Of a stretch of DNA of 64,000 bases, positions 24,201-37,534 are shown in pieces. This stretch comes from Lutraria lutraria. Its lineage: Eukaryota > Mollusca > Bivalvia > Venerida > Mactridae. The DNA is taken from the NCBI GenBank assembly GCA_964023205.1, contig OZ026845.1, positions 6,644,001 through 6,708,000 of the forward strand. Reading direction: 5' to 3'. Numbering within the stretch: position 1 is the first letter of the stretch; every line of letters starts with the position of its first letter. The position numbers and the translations under genes were made by a program. The notes beneath the pieces are model-generated. The model made no database searches and was not told the DNA's origin. It was given only the letters and a program-made list of their open reading frames with translations.

Positions 24201-26639
24201 TTTTTTGTCAATGCGTTACGTGTATAAAATAATAAAATTGATATATGTGGCGTAATCGTAAATAATTGTGACATGATTGTTATAAGTCACGTATGTCTGG
24301 GTTCTATATAATCAATATAGACCTATAATTTTTCTCGTTCATTGTCTAATTCTTACTCTCGAACATAAATTACTCCCTTTGATTTACAGGTCAATTGAAA
24401 TACTATTCAATAAATAATGACAAATGAAACATTCTAAATATGACTGAGAATTAAATACAGGACTTACAAAAAAGAAGAATCTGATAGCAAGTATGTACAC
24501 ACTTACGAAGAACTGTAGCAATTCTGAATAGTAATGCGACACATTGAAATAAGTTTTAAAGCCTTTGAGAATACATGATATTGAACCATTTTGACGGCAT
24601 GGTAACAAAGTGCCAATCATTTCCTTTGGAAAGCAAAATGGTAACTGAAACAAAACATAAGACAAAGATTGTGACATCAGAAAAGAATTAACCATGTGCA
24701 ATGGGAATCCTCAGAAGGTTCACATGTGCAAAATTGAATGCTCAATGTGACAGTTCTGCATGATTACGTATCAAACAGACAGTCTGTGACAGTAATTGAA
24801 CAATTATAGTAGTCATTATGATCAATCTAACTGAATAAAGTAAAGTAAAAACGAACATAATTTCTAGTATTTGGATGATGTTCCGGTAAACCGGTTGCCT
24901 CGTCCTATATACTACTGATCACTCAAGAGTGTAGTATCTAAAATGTTTCTTGTTGATTTAATTACAAATTCGCACATGTTGAATGGAATTCATGAAAATT
25001 ATGCATCTTTAAAATCATGTATTTGGCAAACATTTGATCAACGTGTAACATTTAAACTCAAAACGGACATAAAATAAGGGTTACACACTGTTTCAGCTTA
25101 ACCATCATTTAAAGTACTGTTTACGATAAGCCATTAACTTAAAGATGGATGCCAGAATGCGATAATGAATTATATTATCAACCTGTGAAATCCAAATATA
25201 GTAAAGACAGTAATATGATTTAATTACAGGCTCTTTTATCCAGTAAGAAAAGTAATCGTTTAAAGCCCCATTAGCTTTCTACATTTAGTAATATATAACA
25301 ATAAATGTGAAATATAAGAAATTATATATTATTTGCTCTAAACCATACTTACACAATTCCTTTATTTAGCTACATCTCATGTCCGACGCTTTTTCTTATT
25401 TATTGCAATACCAATGAAAAAAAAATACTTTGCTATATTTCTATTTGTACTTTGTGATTAAAAAAAAAAAAAATGGAATGTTTTTATTGCAAATAAAAGT
25501 CATTTTCACTGATAAGATATATTTCTAGGTAAAAAAGACCTACTTTAATTTTATTTCATTTTTGTAGTAACTACTTAATCGCTTCTTAGGTAATACTGAT
25601 CTCAATACTAGTATGTCAGTTGTGCTCTATAACAAGCCATGGTTGAACGTAGTTGCAGGTTTTATTTTCGTATTCATCGTATTCAAATAATTTGAACATT
25701 GCTTTGGTACTAAAACTTATAAGTGAGATAATCCGGCAGTAAGTATTTATTAGCTCCCCGATATCTTTCAATATGGTTTTCTGATTTTGTTAACGTTTAC
25801 AATTATTTTGTTATTTTTCTTTTCAAATAGTTCAAAATCAATTGCTTTTGTATTTACGTTGGCTATAACGATACCTGCTTATGTACATTTCGTAAGAGCA
25901 TGTTTTAGTATATTTTATATAAAATATGAGCTGCTTCATGTATTTTAATACGTGCAATATAGAAAAAACAATAAACACAATTGGTGTTATGTAAGTATGA
26001 GTTTGTAAGAGAATATTGCAAAATAATATATAGAAATATATCTTAAAGTTTTAGATAGTCTGACATGTTTGGCACTGTATCATAAATTGCAAAATTATTT
26101 GACATACATAAACATGTCTAATAAACTGTCCAGAGATACCAAATTTGAACTCATTGTCCAGCAATTTGGGTAAACGATATATTGTTCAATTTTTTTTTAT
26201 TTTCAACTTTATTCATTTCTTTAATAAAAGTGAACTTTCTATCATATCGATAAGAAAATAATGGTTAAAATGTTTTGTTTTATTTAAATTGTTCCATGAA
26301 ATTAACAAAAATATAATAACCTCACATGGGTAATTAGCATTTATATATTAAGTTCATTGTGGAGTAATTAAATATAATATGTAGAAACCGATTTAAGTGT
26401 TTAGTATCCTATAGTATTCCAAATTATTTTTGTAATCGTGATGCCATGCAATAAAATGTATACATGAAATACTGAAATTGAGAAATACACCAGAGAACAA
26501 TTTTTTTCATTCCCTTTTCTTTTTTGAAATATAAAAATGTATTATTCAGCGTGTATACATACACGTAACAAGAACAAACATATTTCAATAAATATATTAT
26601 AAAAAAATGTCTATAATGATTTAAAAAGAAAGTGCTATT

Positions 26640-26730
26640 GACTGAGTTCGAACCACTCACACCTGCTTCAATTTGTAAAAATGACATGTATGTACCTGCT
26701 GCCTCATCCAATACACCATGAATCTGGTTC
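26640..26730 (-). repeat. tRNA-derived SINE head in A2
   Basis: This is the paralogue of 18585-18680 with a few substitutions. Box A reads TGGTGTATTGGATGAGGC and box B GTGGTTCGAACTCAG on the minus strand. It is followed at 26736-26848 by a 113-bp segment missing from A1. Confidence 0.65.
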
Positions 26731-27541
26731 AGGCGAATTGCACTTAACTATGGATTTAAAATGATTTGATTTGGGCAATCAATTATTAAACAGTAATAAC
26801 CAATTCAATGGTATCGACCAATATTCGACCTTCACTATAAGAAAATTGAACTATAAACTGTATTGTGTATTCTTTTATTTTCAAACCTATTTTATATTGT
26901 AAGAATATACATCAGTTCAATTAAATAGCAATGAGTATTAAAGTAATGTGTAAGTATTGTTTTGCCTTACATTTTTTACATCTTAAGCAACAGTTTAATT
27001 AAAAAGAACAACACAACAAACACTAAACATTATTAAATCAAACTACATGTATGTTATGAATAACAATAATCATCCAGGAGTTTCAAAATAGCTAGATAAT
27101 TAGAATAGTCTGCTTACTAGGCATTTAGGTTCAAACATAAACAAATCACAAACGTTATAGGTGGAATCCAAACAACGAATAATAGTGTTAGTGAATGGTT
27201 TCAAAGCACGTTAATTTCCAAGAGCTTGTAATTAAGAAAACAGTTTGTGAAAAAAAAACATCGCACATGATTTAACTTATAATGAGCGTTTGTATACATT
27301 CTTGTTTAATTAAGATCCTCAGACACATTTCTGTATTCTAGGCCAATTGAAACTATGTGTGTTCTGACCTACTTCCTACTCTTCCTAACTTAAGGATTAT
27401 GCCCTGTAATTCACTTCCGGTGAATTCGACAAACATCGACACAGTCGGCTATTCTCGGGAAGAAAACCGAAGCGCATTTCGGGATTGATCGGTTAGACTC
27501 GGGTCGAGTTATATTTAGTAAGAAATAGGATTTCCCAATAA

Positions 27542-27578
27542 GTCACGTGACAACTTGGAGTTTCGCATCATGGCGGCG
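27542..27578 (+). promoter_or_regulatory. Promoter-like motifs at the transposon leader
   Basis: GTCACGTGAC (27542-27551) is a perfect palindromic E-box of the USF/TFE type. ATCATGGCGGCG (27567-27578) resembles a YY1 site and overlaps the candidate start codon at 27570. Both lie in a leader that is GC-richer than its surroundings. Motif evidence only. Confidence 0.4.
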
Positions 27579-29105
27579 CGCGTCAAGCGTAGAAAATTTA
27601 CAAAGGAATCGAGTAAATGCAGCGCTTTAGGAGCGTTAAACTAATGTTTTATTACCACATATACAACATGAAATATGATTGTGATCGATTAGACATGTTG
27701 AGCAGTAAGTGTATTGCATTAATTGAAGAATATTCGGCGAATTGTGATCGCGATACGTGGAGACGAGGTCGTCGAATCAATATAAAAAAAATACCCACAG
27801 AATGAAGAAAACAGACATGTGATGCTTTGTCACAAATACCAAGTTATGTGCAGGTAAGTCATGATAAGAATAATGAATCATTCGTCTGCTTATCTCACTA
27901 TATCCTACGACTCAGTATTTACTACACATTAAATAATTACTCGACACTTAGATACATGTATAAATTCTTGAATGAATAATTCTGAAATAAATAATGTAGT
28001 GATTAGCCTTACTAAATCAACTTTCTGGTAGGCTGATTTCATGAATGAATTTGGAAGGCTAACCTCTCAGACTGAGAGAGTTGGTCCAAATAAAAAGAAG
28101 TCTGTCTGTCCCAAACAGTCTAATAAGTTGAACTATATGTAGTGTTAGATGTAATTGTAGGGACTGACTTATGACAGGCACTTGAGTAGCTCAGTTGTTA
28201 GAGCTATGTACTAGTAAAGAAGGGGTTGACTTGTAGTTCAAGTCCCACCTCAGTTAGTCGTCCGCTGGGTTTAACACAGTAACGTGTCTTACTCTGTCTA
28301 TTTCAATGTTAGTTTTTTTTTTCTACTTCTTTTTTTGAGATAATTTATAGCACATTCATTTGTTAGAATCACTTGAAGTTAATGTTTCACTGATGTTTTT
28401 TTTCAGCATTGATTGATGGCCTTGGTGGAACTGGTCATGTTAACAAATTAACATGCTGTCAGCACAGCACTAAACATAAAGCCAGTTCATTGAATCAATT
28501 TGCAGCTTATATGGAAAGGCAGGTGAGACATTTGTATTATTATTTAGCTTTTAATGAGGTACTGTTACCTGTAACATTTTCTAGGTATTATTTTACTATG
28601 TATGCTTTTAGGATATTGAGATACCTTAGCAGTGAAATTGGTGAAATATTTGTAATGTACTAATATACTTGTGCCATTTATGTTTTACATTATTTGTCTA
28701 TTTTCAAAGACTTACAATACTTTTTAAAAGTTCAGAACTTCAGAACATTGTTCATGTCTTTGATTTTATATGATTACACAATACCTGATAACATGGTTAC
28801 TTTTTAAAACATTACTTGAGCTATAAAGAATGTTATTCTTAATTTGCAGTTCTACATTGCCTTGGAAGAATCAAACAAACTGAAGAGTGTATGGATAATA
28901 CCAGACCTTGGCATTGGACTTTAACTTGATGCATCACCATCTTTGAAGTAAGTATACTGTGGATGTACATAATTATGTGCTGACCTTTTTCCTAAGAAAA
29001 AGTCAAGCTATTGTGGTCAATGTGTCTTTGTAGGCATAGATGTTGAGGTGCAAGAACTTTAATGCTGCCTATGAGCTAAAAACTTCCTACACAGATAGAA
29101 GAAAG
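27570..29105 (+). pseudogene. Broken multi-exon coding region inside the TTAA transposon
   Basis: Exon 1 (27570-27853, donor GTAAGT) opens MAARVKRRKFTKESSKC with a basic KRRK cluster, then shifts frame to MKYDCDRLDMLSSKC...WRRGRRIN, with an in-frame stop near 27805. Exon 2 (28407-28522) follows a good TTTTTTTTCAG acceptor and encodes IDGLGGTGHVNKLTCCQHST onward. Exon 3 (28850-28947) encodes FYIALEESNKLKSVWIIPDL then a stop. A possible exon 4 is 29034-29105. Exons 2 and 3 join in phase 0. WRRGRRI recalls a motif in invertebrate transposases, but I do not recognise the protein with confidence. Frameshift and stops make it non-functional. Confidence 0.5.
28178..28258 (+). repeat. tRNA-like SINE head inside the TTAA transposon
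   Basis: GAGTAGCTCAGTTGTTAGAGC provides box A and D-stem. TTGTAGTTCAAGTCCCACC provides a usable box B. The region between is longer than a normal anticodon arm and the acceptor stem does not close. Probably a SINE nested in the presumed intron between exons 1 and 2. Confidence 0.5.
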
Positions 29106-29698
29106 GTATGCTTGTTTGAACAGTTAATGTTCATAATCTAGCAATACCTGCTTGACTTGTGCAATAAACATGATTTGTACATAGTGATTGGCAAAAATAT
29201 TTGGTTGAATCATTTGTTCAACAGTGTGCTGTTACTTATGAAAATACATTCTGAGCTAACTAAACTAACTTAACCTGCCATTTCAAGTGGTACAGCAATT
29301 AGGAATTCTTAGTTACCGGGTATTCAACATTTATACTCTCTAAGTATTGTAGTTCCCTCAATATAATAAAGCAGAACAAATATATGTACATTCATACAAA
29401 TCATTTTCAACTTTTATTTGTGTTCAACTTGTCCTGTATAAAACCTTTTTCTTTTTGTTCTCAGGAAGCCAATCATCATGGAAAGGTTTGTCTAGCCTGT
29501 ATCTTTGTAAGACAAGGCATGGCATGTCTTGTACTGTTGATACTACCTGACAGAAGCAAGGTTTCAACAATCTTACTTGTAAGTTTATCTTGTATTAAAA
29601 GAACTAGCATTAACAGTTATGACTAAGATTATGGTATTATCTAGGTGGAATTATTGTCAGCATTATTTTTATTGTTTTATTGCACATCATGTATACTC

Positions 29699-29838
29699 TT
29701 TCATGTGATGGAAGCCATCCATCTAGCTTATGGAAGGTACATGTAGATTGTTCTACCCAGATGACAGATCATGCATCACCATTAAAACTGGAGAGTCACC
29801 ATAATACCTATATTGTGTCAATGTCACTTCAAATCCAT
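29699..29838 (+). repeat. MetaSINE core region inside the TTAA transposon
   Basis: TTTCATGTGATGGAAGCCATCCATCTAGCTTATGGAAGG is followed by GTTCTACCCAG, CACCATTAAAACTGGA and GAGTCACCATAATACCTATA, then TTGTGTCAATGT. The order and wording match the 3' core of MetaSINEs as I recall it. It shares ATGTGA-GGAAGCCATC with the copy at 406-550. The head is missing here, so it is a 5'-truncated insertion. Confidence 0.7.
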
Positions 29839-32635
29839 TTAATATATTATTGATTATAAATAATCTTGCAATGGATTAGTCAGAATGTTATGAATTGTAA
29901 CTAAGCATTAGCCTAATTAGGTTGACTGTTGAGTTTACTAATTGACATTTCTTGTTGATTTGTTTTTAGTTCTTGGATGACAGATGCCTCACATTATACA
30001 GTTGACTGCTATGGAAGTTCAGACTTGATCAGTGTTCAGTAAATATGTATTTCCTGAGGTACCCATCTCAGAGTCAGCGGACCATATAGCTGGTGAAGCC
30101 ATTGCTTGAAAGGAAATGATTGTGAATGGAAATCAGCTGATGCTCTTCTTTTAAAGTGTGCCTTAGATATTCCCAATACTTGTATTGACATGTAAAAACA
30201 CTGACTTTTATGAACACTTGAACTGTACTGTTTGTGGACCGCACAATACATTCACGACTAAGAATACTGAATAGTGAAGGACAACTTACTGTGTGTTAGA
30301 AACTGTAAATGAATATTAGAAACAAACATTTCATATTTAGTGAAGTATTTATATCTCAGATAGTTCTTTCATTTAGCTATGACTACATATTTTTTCCATT
30401 CAAAATTTTTTTTTCATGTTACAATACAATCTATTTTTAGTAACAATGACCTCAACATTGACCCAAGGGTCACTAAAAGCATTCCTGGATTTCTTTTTAT
30501 TCTTCAGGAGAGACAAACCAGCCAATTTTGATAATAATATCTTAATGCTGACAGAGGTTATACTGGAAATTAATTCTCTTAAATGAATTAAGATGAGCCA
30601 AAGATGATAATTGTATACATGTACATACATCTTCTTTCTGATGAAATGATGTTAAATTATCACTCATGTGTGATATGTTTTATTTTATAAATGTCCCTTT
30701 ATGTGCATTTTACCAAATAATGGACACATATTGTCAGTGTTAACCATGTTGTTTCATAATAATGTTCAATATTGTTTTTCTTTATTGAACTCGTAATTTA
30801 CTGCTTTTAGAAATGTGGTATCAACAGTTTTACTCATCAAATATAGAAAAAATGAAACGGTCAATGTTTTTTATACTTCTATATGTTAAAACCAGTATAA
30901 TATAGACAATTGTAAAGAAGATTTCAAGTCTCTACCTCCTTTCCTTCTTTCAGTGTGTGGTTTAGAAGTTTGTGTTCTATCTAAAATCTTGTGAAATACG
31001 ACATTTTGCCGTGAAATGGCAAATATGAATAGTATATCTATCTTTTACTATAAGCTTTTTAAAATCATTTAAACATTTTATTTTTGTAGTATTATGTGTC
31101 AGGTAATGATAAGTAACTTGAAAAGTATGTTTTAAATGATAATAAATAAAAAATTGATAGTTTTGATGGTGTCAGTCATTTTTCGGAACATTGCATTTTT
31201 AGTTCAGAGGGTATGTCAGACAAATTAGTCATATCTCGATTATTTGACGGTGAAATCTTTTTATATTTCACAGAGGAGTTTCTCATACAATGTACTAGAG
31301 ATATGTAAAACATTTTTCTGATTTCTGATTAGTGCCTATTACGCGGGTCAGACCTTAATACTATCATTATCCGTTAGTTACATCTCAAGGAAGGAACGGC
31401 CAAATGAGATCAGATATGGGTCCCTTCTGTACCATTTTTGGGGAACATTCAAATGTCACAAACTTGCGAGGTCTTTAGTACACTGACAGTAATACTAATT
31501 TTAAGGCATATTGTGGCTTTAAAACAATGACAATCAAACTAAAATGTACAATACGACTTGCAATCTGAAAATAATATGAAATCATTTTCTTCATATCTAG
31601 AGCTACGAGATCACACTTTTGAAGTTTTGATCCTAAAATTCGGTAGCAAAGTATGAGGCATACGATGCATTTAGTTATTACCTATGTTGAAAATTTCATA
31701 CAATAAGTAAAATCCATGATCGATTTAACTTAAAATTCAACTGCATCACCGAAATCCCCGAGACGGCAAATTGAACTCATATAAATTCCAACTTTCAACT
31801 TAGGATTCGCTGAATTTAAAGAAACGATTTTTTAATCGCAAGTTATCTAGTAGTACCATGAATTCGGTTCGGAATGTACAACTCTAGTAATTGGCTAGTT
31901 AGTTCTCATAATTTATTTTAGCTTCACTTCTTTAGTTTCAAGTCTGTTTGCTTTAACCTTTGTGATTTTCTTCTTAATAAGAACTGCGAACTGCGTTCAT
32001 ACTTTATGCAACCTATGATTCTAATCAAAGCAAAATTCTAATTGATATCGTCAATATCAGCACCTTCGTCATTTTCATTAACAACGCAATTATCACCATT
32101 GTTTTTAACGCCAATACACATTATTATCATTAGTTGATCATTTAAAACAATTTCGAAATTAAAACTATGAATTCCAGTGAATACCTGGTACAAATCACTT
32201 CAATAGAAATAATAAAAGTGCGTTTTAATACTTTATTTTGTTATTAAACCTATTAGCATGAGGGTGGAGCATTAAAATAAGTAGTGTTAACATTACGTGC
32301 ACACCCCGTGTAAAGCACCGCAAACAGTTATCTTGCAAGTAATTTATGTGAAAAATACTTGTATATTGTCGAACCATTCATCAGGAAGTATTCAACATAC
32401 CACTCAAAGTGAATTATTTGAAATCGTAATATGCCTTTTAGCTAGATAAGAAATAGTGTAAAGTGAATTGCGGTTAACAGCTGTTTACATGGTACCGGTA
32501 CTGTTCAGTTAGGATGATGTGATAGTGACGCTTCATTTTTATTTGTACACAACAGTTTACAACAATTACATGAACGGGTAGTATTGGTTTATAAGAAACG
32601 AACATAGCATTGTAGTTTATTTGAAATTGTAGTTG

Positions 32636-32883
32636 TCATTTTGGCGCAGTAGGTAAAGCCTTTAGAATCGCTCTACAGCGAAAATTTTATCGCGAGTTCG
32701 AACCTCAACAGTTGTCTCTTTTCGTTTTCTTTTTCAACTTTTACTCAGACGCAAATGAATTGTCGTACATAGGTAGGTTTGTTATAATATTTTAGTAGAA
32801 AACTGCAAAGAAAAAGAATGCATTATTGTCCTGTGTAACGCAAAGCGTTTAGTGCAAAAGTACTTAAAGTATTAGTAACGTGC
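32636..32883 (+). repeat. tRNA-derived SINE in A2, mostly lacking in A1
   Basis: TTGGCGCAGTAGGTAAAGCC forms box A and GCGAGTTCGAACCTCAAC forms box B (32691-32708). A pyrimidine-rich tail follows. Bases 32646-32883 are missing from A1, where TTGGC joins ATAAGTATTTCG directly (near 20926). The breakpoint falls inside box A and shares only C or GC with the far end. A deletion in A1 is therefore more likely than a clean insertion in A2. Confidence 0.6.
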
Positions 32884-35800
32884 ATAAGTATTTCGTACAA
32901 ACTTATCTGAGGGCTAACTAGCTAAATATGGCTGAAAATAGATCGACTTTTAATAGCGAACCAATCGTAATTACCAGAATTCCGACAAAATGTATAAACA
33001 GACTATTCTTATGTTTATTACAGGTAAAGATATTCAAAAAAGATATGCCAAATGATAAAAATTATAATAATATAAACACTTGATCTAGTATAATCGTTAA
33101 AAACAGAAAAAAGAAAGAAACAAAAAAAATATAAAAATACGTAGAATTAGAAAAAAATTGCAAAAAGACACTATCGCTGTTTCACACTGACATTTTCACA
33201 ATAAATGTATCAACAGACAACAACGTTACCAACTGCGCTACGCCGCCAGTTGACGTATTTACCGAAATTTGTAAATTATATAGACAGCTTACTTGTCTAC
33301 TGATAATTTGACAACGGTTTTACACCGTAAAAGTGGACTCGACCACTGCGTCACTCTACAGTTATCCTAACTGAGCAGTACATGCTAATCCGGTACCCTA
33401 TCAACTCACCTTCCGTACCCATGTAACAAAATATCCAACTGTACTGAAATGTAAAGGGGAAAATGATACATTTCCTTGGTTTTGTATTAGAAGAACTATA
33501 CAAGATAAAAATCATACCCTGGCCGAACTACACATTCTACTTACCACAAACCCAACAAACACACAGGGACAAACAAAAACATAAATTAAACACAATTTCC
33601 CGGAGGGTACCGCCCTGTTTTATAATTAACACGCACATACTCAATGACATGCTTTTCCCTTGAACGACCTTTGCTCTCACATTTGGCTGCAATTGTTACA
33701 TTTACAGAATGAATAATACCAAGGAATGTGCATGTATATCAAGATGAATTACAAATATTGCAATAACGAAATTGCAGTCAATGATATATTACACAAAAAT
33801 GTTTGCATAAAGCTCTAGGCGTAAAAAGAAAACCATAAACACTTACGCGGGTATCAATATGTAGGCAGTATAATGAACTCCATGGATATACGGTTTGCAA
33901 AATTTAACACATCAAAGATTAAAAACCCAGAACCAACCATCGAGATAGGCATTGGCTATCACGATCGTAAAACCAACCTATCAAAACTTCACGACGGAGC
34001 AAAATGAATATTCGTATTTCGTACTTAGATTTTCAGAAAACGCTTGGCAGCACACTCCTTGGCTTATGAACAAAACTATTACCGTTTGATTCTTTAAGGA
34101 TTGTGTTTTTGTTTACCATAACTTTAGGGTCAATGTTTTGAGACTCAAAATAAATATAACTCTATTCTTACGAATCCAATTGCAGAAATGTCTTGAACCG
34201 TTTTGAGAAATACACACAAGTATTTCCGACTTTGCTGTTTGAACATAAATTTGGTCCGTCTTTATATATTATTTTTAATCTTGTTGATTAAAGTTCATCT
34301 GGCTGCATTTATCACGCCAAACTTCCCTTTAAGTTCTAGCTGGAATTATTTCAGATTAGCTGAAAAACTTTTCCAATCGACGTAATATTTCTTCATGATG
34401 TGTGGTGTATATAAACGAAACCATTAATATGTTGAAAGTGATAAATCCATTTCAAATTCGTTTCTACCCATTTATTGAGATTACCTAAACTCATTGTCGT
34501 CAGAAATTCTGTAGACAAAAAATGAAATGAAATTAATATTTCTTTGAGATAAATGGAACCATAGAACTTGTAGTTCATCCGAAAGAGCAGTTGAAGTAGA
34601 ATTCAGTATAATCTTATTTAATTCTATATTACATATTCACATTTGAGATATTAAAGCAATAATAATTCTGTTGCGCTTTTGCCGAAAATAGTTCTCTATC
34701 AGAATTTGAATAGAAGTTTAATTCTAGCGATAATTTCATATGCTATTGTAGAAACTGCGGCGTCTAACAGACGTGCTTCAAGACAACATGTTTTGTGCAT
34801 TTGGACGTTTATTTACATTAAACACTTTCAATAATAATGAGTAGACCTTTTGGAATTGCACACATTAATACTGTAGTATTTCAGCATTGTATTTTCTGAA
34901 AACCTCTGCAAAATGTATGATACAAATTTAACAACCACAATTCTCGTAAATAGAAGACATTATTAAACTATATAAACTAGGCATTGTCGAATGGTCAATA
35001 TTGATAAGACAAAGGACAATATAGCACGACTTTGTCTCGATTGGGCTAAAATGATTAAGATCGGGAAAATCCAGTCCAATATACAAACATTACAAAACAT
35101 AAGACAACGCAGCGTACAGAGAAAATGACCAAATAATTCGTGTTTTCTATGTTGTATGCTTAGCAATATGTTTTATCTATCACTCCCACTAGTGTACAAA
35201 ACAATGTATTTGTATAATGTATAAATGGAAATTAAAGACATAGAAGAATAGCGATCTCTGTAATATTTTTGCTGACACTCCTCGGGGATGCATACTGGAT
35301 ATGAATAATGCATTTAAATGCGCCAATTAATTCAGTTTCAATGAATATTATGAGAACATTTAAATGAAAACCCGAATTTATATTTAATTTACCAACTGGA
35401 TTACAATACTTATACTAAGCAAAATTTACGACTCCCAACTGTAAGTTACTATTTAATGTTCAATTTGCATGCCTAGCGCGTTTAAAAATGAAATCGAAAT
35501 TATTAAATGCTAGGTACTTGAATTTTACCGCTTAGCTCTGAATATCATCATGCAAAGTAATATCTTCGGCGTCTAAGTGTTCTATAGTTTGTCTGCAGAC
35601 TTGGAAAACTAAGAAGGCAGTACAAAATAAGAACACATTATGTTATAGCACATAAAAATGTACATGCTCAATGGGCACGAAATTAATCATATATTTCTGA
35701 TATATACATTATAGAGTTACCCTGGCTCACACCTCAAGTTTTACTACTGGGAATGGTTCGTTTAAACTTGAATATAGAACAAGACATTGTATCTGGGATA

Positions 35801-37534
35801 ATTTTTGTAAAGGATATTTCCACTACAATATGGAAACTATTGTGTTAATATCAAATGTCTGCTGGACGCCGAAATACAATTGCATACTTATAACTTTAAA
35901 AAAGAAGACGTCGTGGGATATCCAGTGGGCAACATCAACGTTACTTCTAAAAATGAGTCATTCAATACCATAAAAGATTATTATAATCTAAAACAAATAA
36001 CAATCCTGACTTGATCAATCAAGTAGACATTATTTTGCTTATAGTATATCGATATGTAAGCATTCCACTATCATGATATTATGAAGATCACGCACCACGT
36101 CGACTATTTAGACCAATAAAGTCACCAATTATTGTTTCTTGACATGCAGGCAAAATACATCTATTGTTCAATATTCGAGACTTTACAACTGTATTTTTTT
36201 GTCAATGCGTTACGTGTATAAAATAATAAAATTGATATATGTGGCGTAATCGTAAATAATTGTGACATGATTGTTATAAGTCACGTATGTCTGGGTTCTA
36301 TATAATCAATATAGACCTATCATTTTTCTCGTTCATTGTCTAATTCTTACTCTCGAACATAAATTACTCCCTTTGATTTACAGGTCAATTTAAATACTAT
36401 TCAATAAATAATGACAAATGAAACATTCTAAATATGACTGAGAATTAAATACAGGACGTTTGGAACTTACAAAAATCTGATTGCGAGTATGTACACACTT
36501 ACGAACAACTGTAGCAATTCTGAATAGTAATGCGACACATTGAAATAAGTTTTGCACCCTTTGAGAATACATGATATTGAACCATTTTGACGGCATGGTA
36601 ACAAAGTGTCAATCATTTCCTTTGGAAAGCAAAATGGTAACTGAAACAAAACATAAGACAAAGAATGTGGCATCAGAAAAGAATTAACAATATTTAATGC
36701 GATTCCTCAGGAGGTTCACATGTGCAAAATTGAATGCTCAATGTGACAGTTCTGCATGTTTACGTATCATAGAGACAGTCTGTGTCGGTAATTGAACAAT
36801 TATAGTAGTCATTATAATGATCAATCTAACTGAATAAAGAAAAGTAAAAACGAACATAATTTCTAGTATTTGGATGATGTTCCGGTAAACCGGTTGCCTC
36901 GTCCTATATAATACTGATCACTCAATAGTGTCGTATCTAAAATGTTTCTTGTTGATTTAATTACAAATTCGTACATGGTGAATGGAATTCATGAACATTA
37001 TGACTCTTTAAAATCATGTTTTTTGGCAAACATTTGATCAACGTGTAACATTTAAACTCAAAACGGACATATAACATTGGTTACACAAACTGTTTCAGCT
37101 TAACCATCATTTAAAGTACTGTTTACGATAAGCCATTAAGATGGATACCAGAATGTGATAATGAATTATATTATCAACCTGTGAAATCCAAATACAGTAA
37201 AGACAGTAACACGATTTTGTTACAGGCTCTTTTATCCAGTACGAAAAGTAATCGTCTAAAGTCCCATTAGATTTTACATTTAGTAATAAATAACAATAGA
37301 TGTTAAATATAAGAAATTAGATATCATTTGCTCTAAAATATATTTACACAATGCCTTTCTTTAGCCACATCTCATGTCCGACGCTTTTTCTTATTTATTG
37401 CAATACCAATGAAAAAAATACTTTGCTATATTTTTAATTAAAAAAGAAACATTTGGAATGTTTTTATTGCAAATAAAAGTCATTTTCACTGATAAGATAT
37501 ATTTCTAGGTAAAAAAAGTCCTACTTTTATTTTA

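Larger units (their letters stand above)
17342..25555 (+). repeat. Segmental duplication unit A, copy 1 (A1)
   Basis: Starts at TTTTTGTAGTAACTACTTAATCGC and ends at the A1/A2 junction near 25555. It is nearly identical to A2 over its whole length, with scattered substitutions. Copy-specific differences are large indels: A1 has an extra 170 bp at about 17977-18145 and the foldback element at 20376-20851. It lacks the 4-kb transposon, a 113-bp segment, an 80-bp segment and most of a SINE present in A2. Apart from transposon and SINE pieces, no gene was recognised; open frames shared with A2 are short and AT-driven. Confidence 0.93.
27394..31354 (+). mobile_element. 3.96-kb TTAA-flanked DNA transposon in A2
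   Basis: The block is absent from A1. It is bracketed by TTAA at 27390-27393 and 31355-31358, while A1 has a single CTAA at the matching site (about 19217-19220). The tips are imperfect inverted repeats: GGATTATGCCCTGTAATTC and, inward from the right, GGTCTGACCCGCGTAATAGG. TTAA target duplication is the hallmark of piggyBac and Kolobok superfamilies; GG...CC tips fit Kolobok somewhat better from memory. The inside holds a GC-richer leader, a broken multi-exon coding region, a tRNA-like head and a MetaSINE core. It is therefore a decayed, nested element and now non-autonomous. Confidence 0.8.
25556..37534 (+). repeat. Segmental duplication unit A, copy 2 (A2)
   Basis: Begins with the same TTTTTGTAGTAACTACTTAATCGC as A1 and ends where the two copies diverge after TCCTACTTTTATTTT. 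It is about 3.8 kb longer than A1, mostly because of the TTAA-flanked transposon at 27394-31354. Other A2-only segments lie at about 26736-26848, 32316-32395 and 32646-32883. No intact gene is recognised outside the transposon. Confidence 0.93.
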
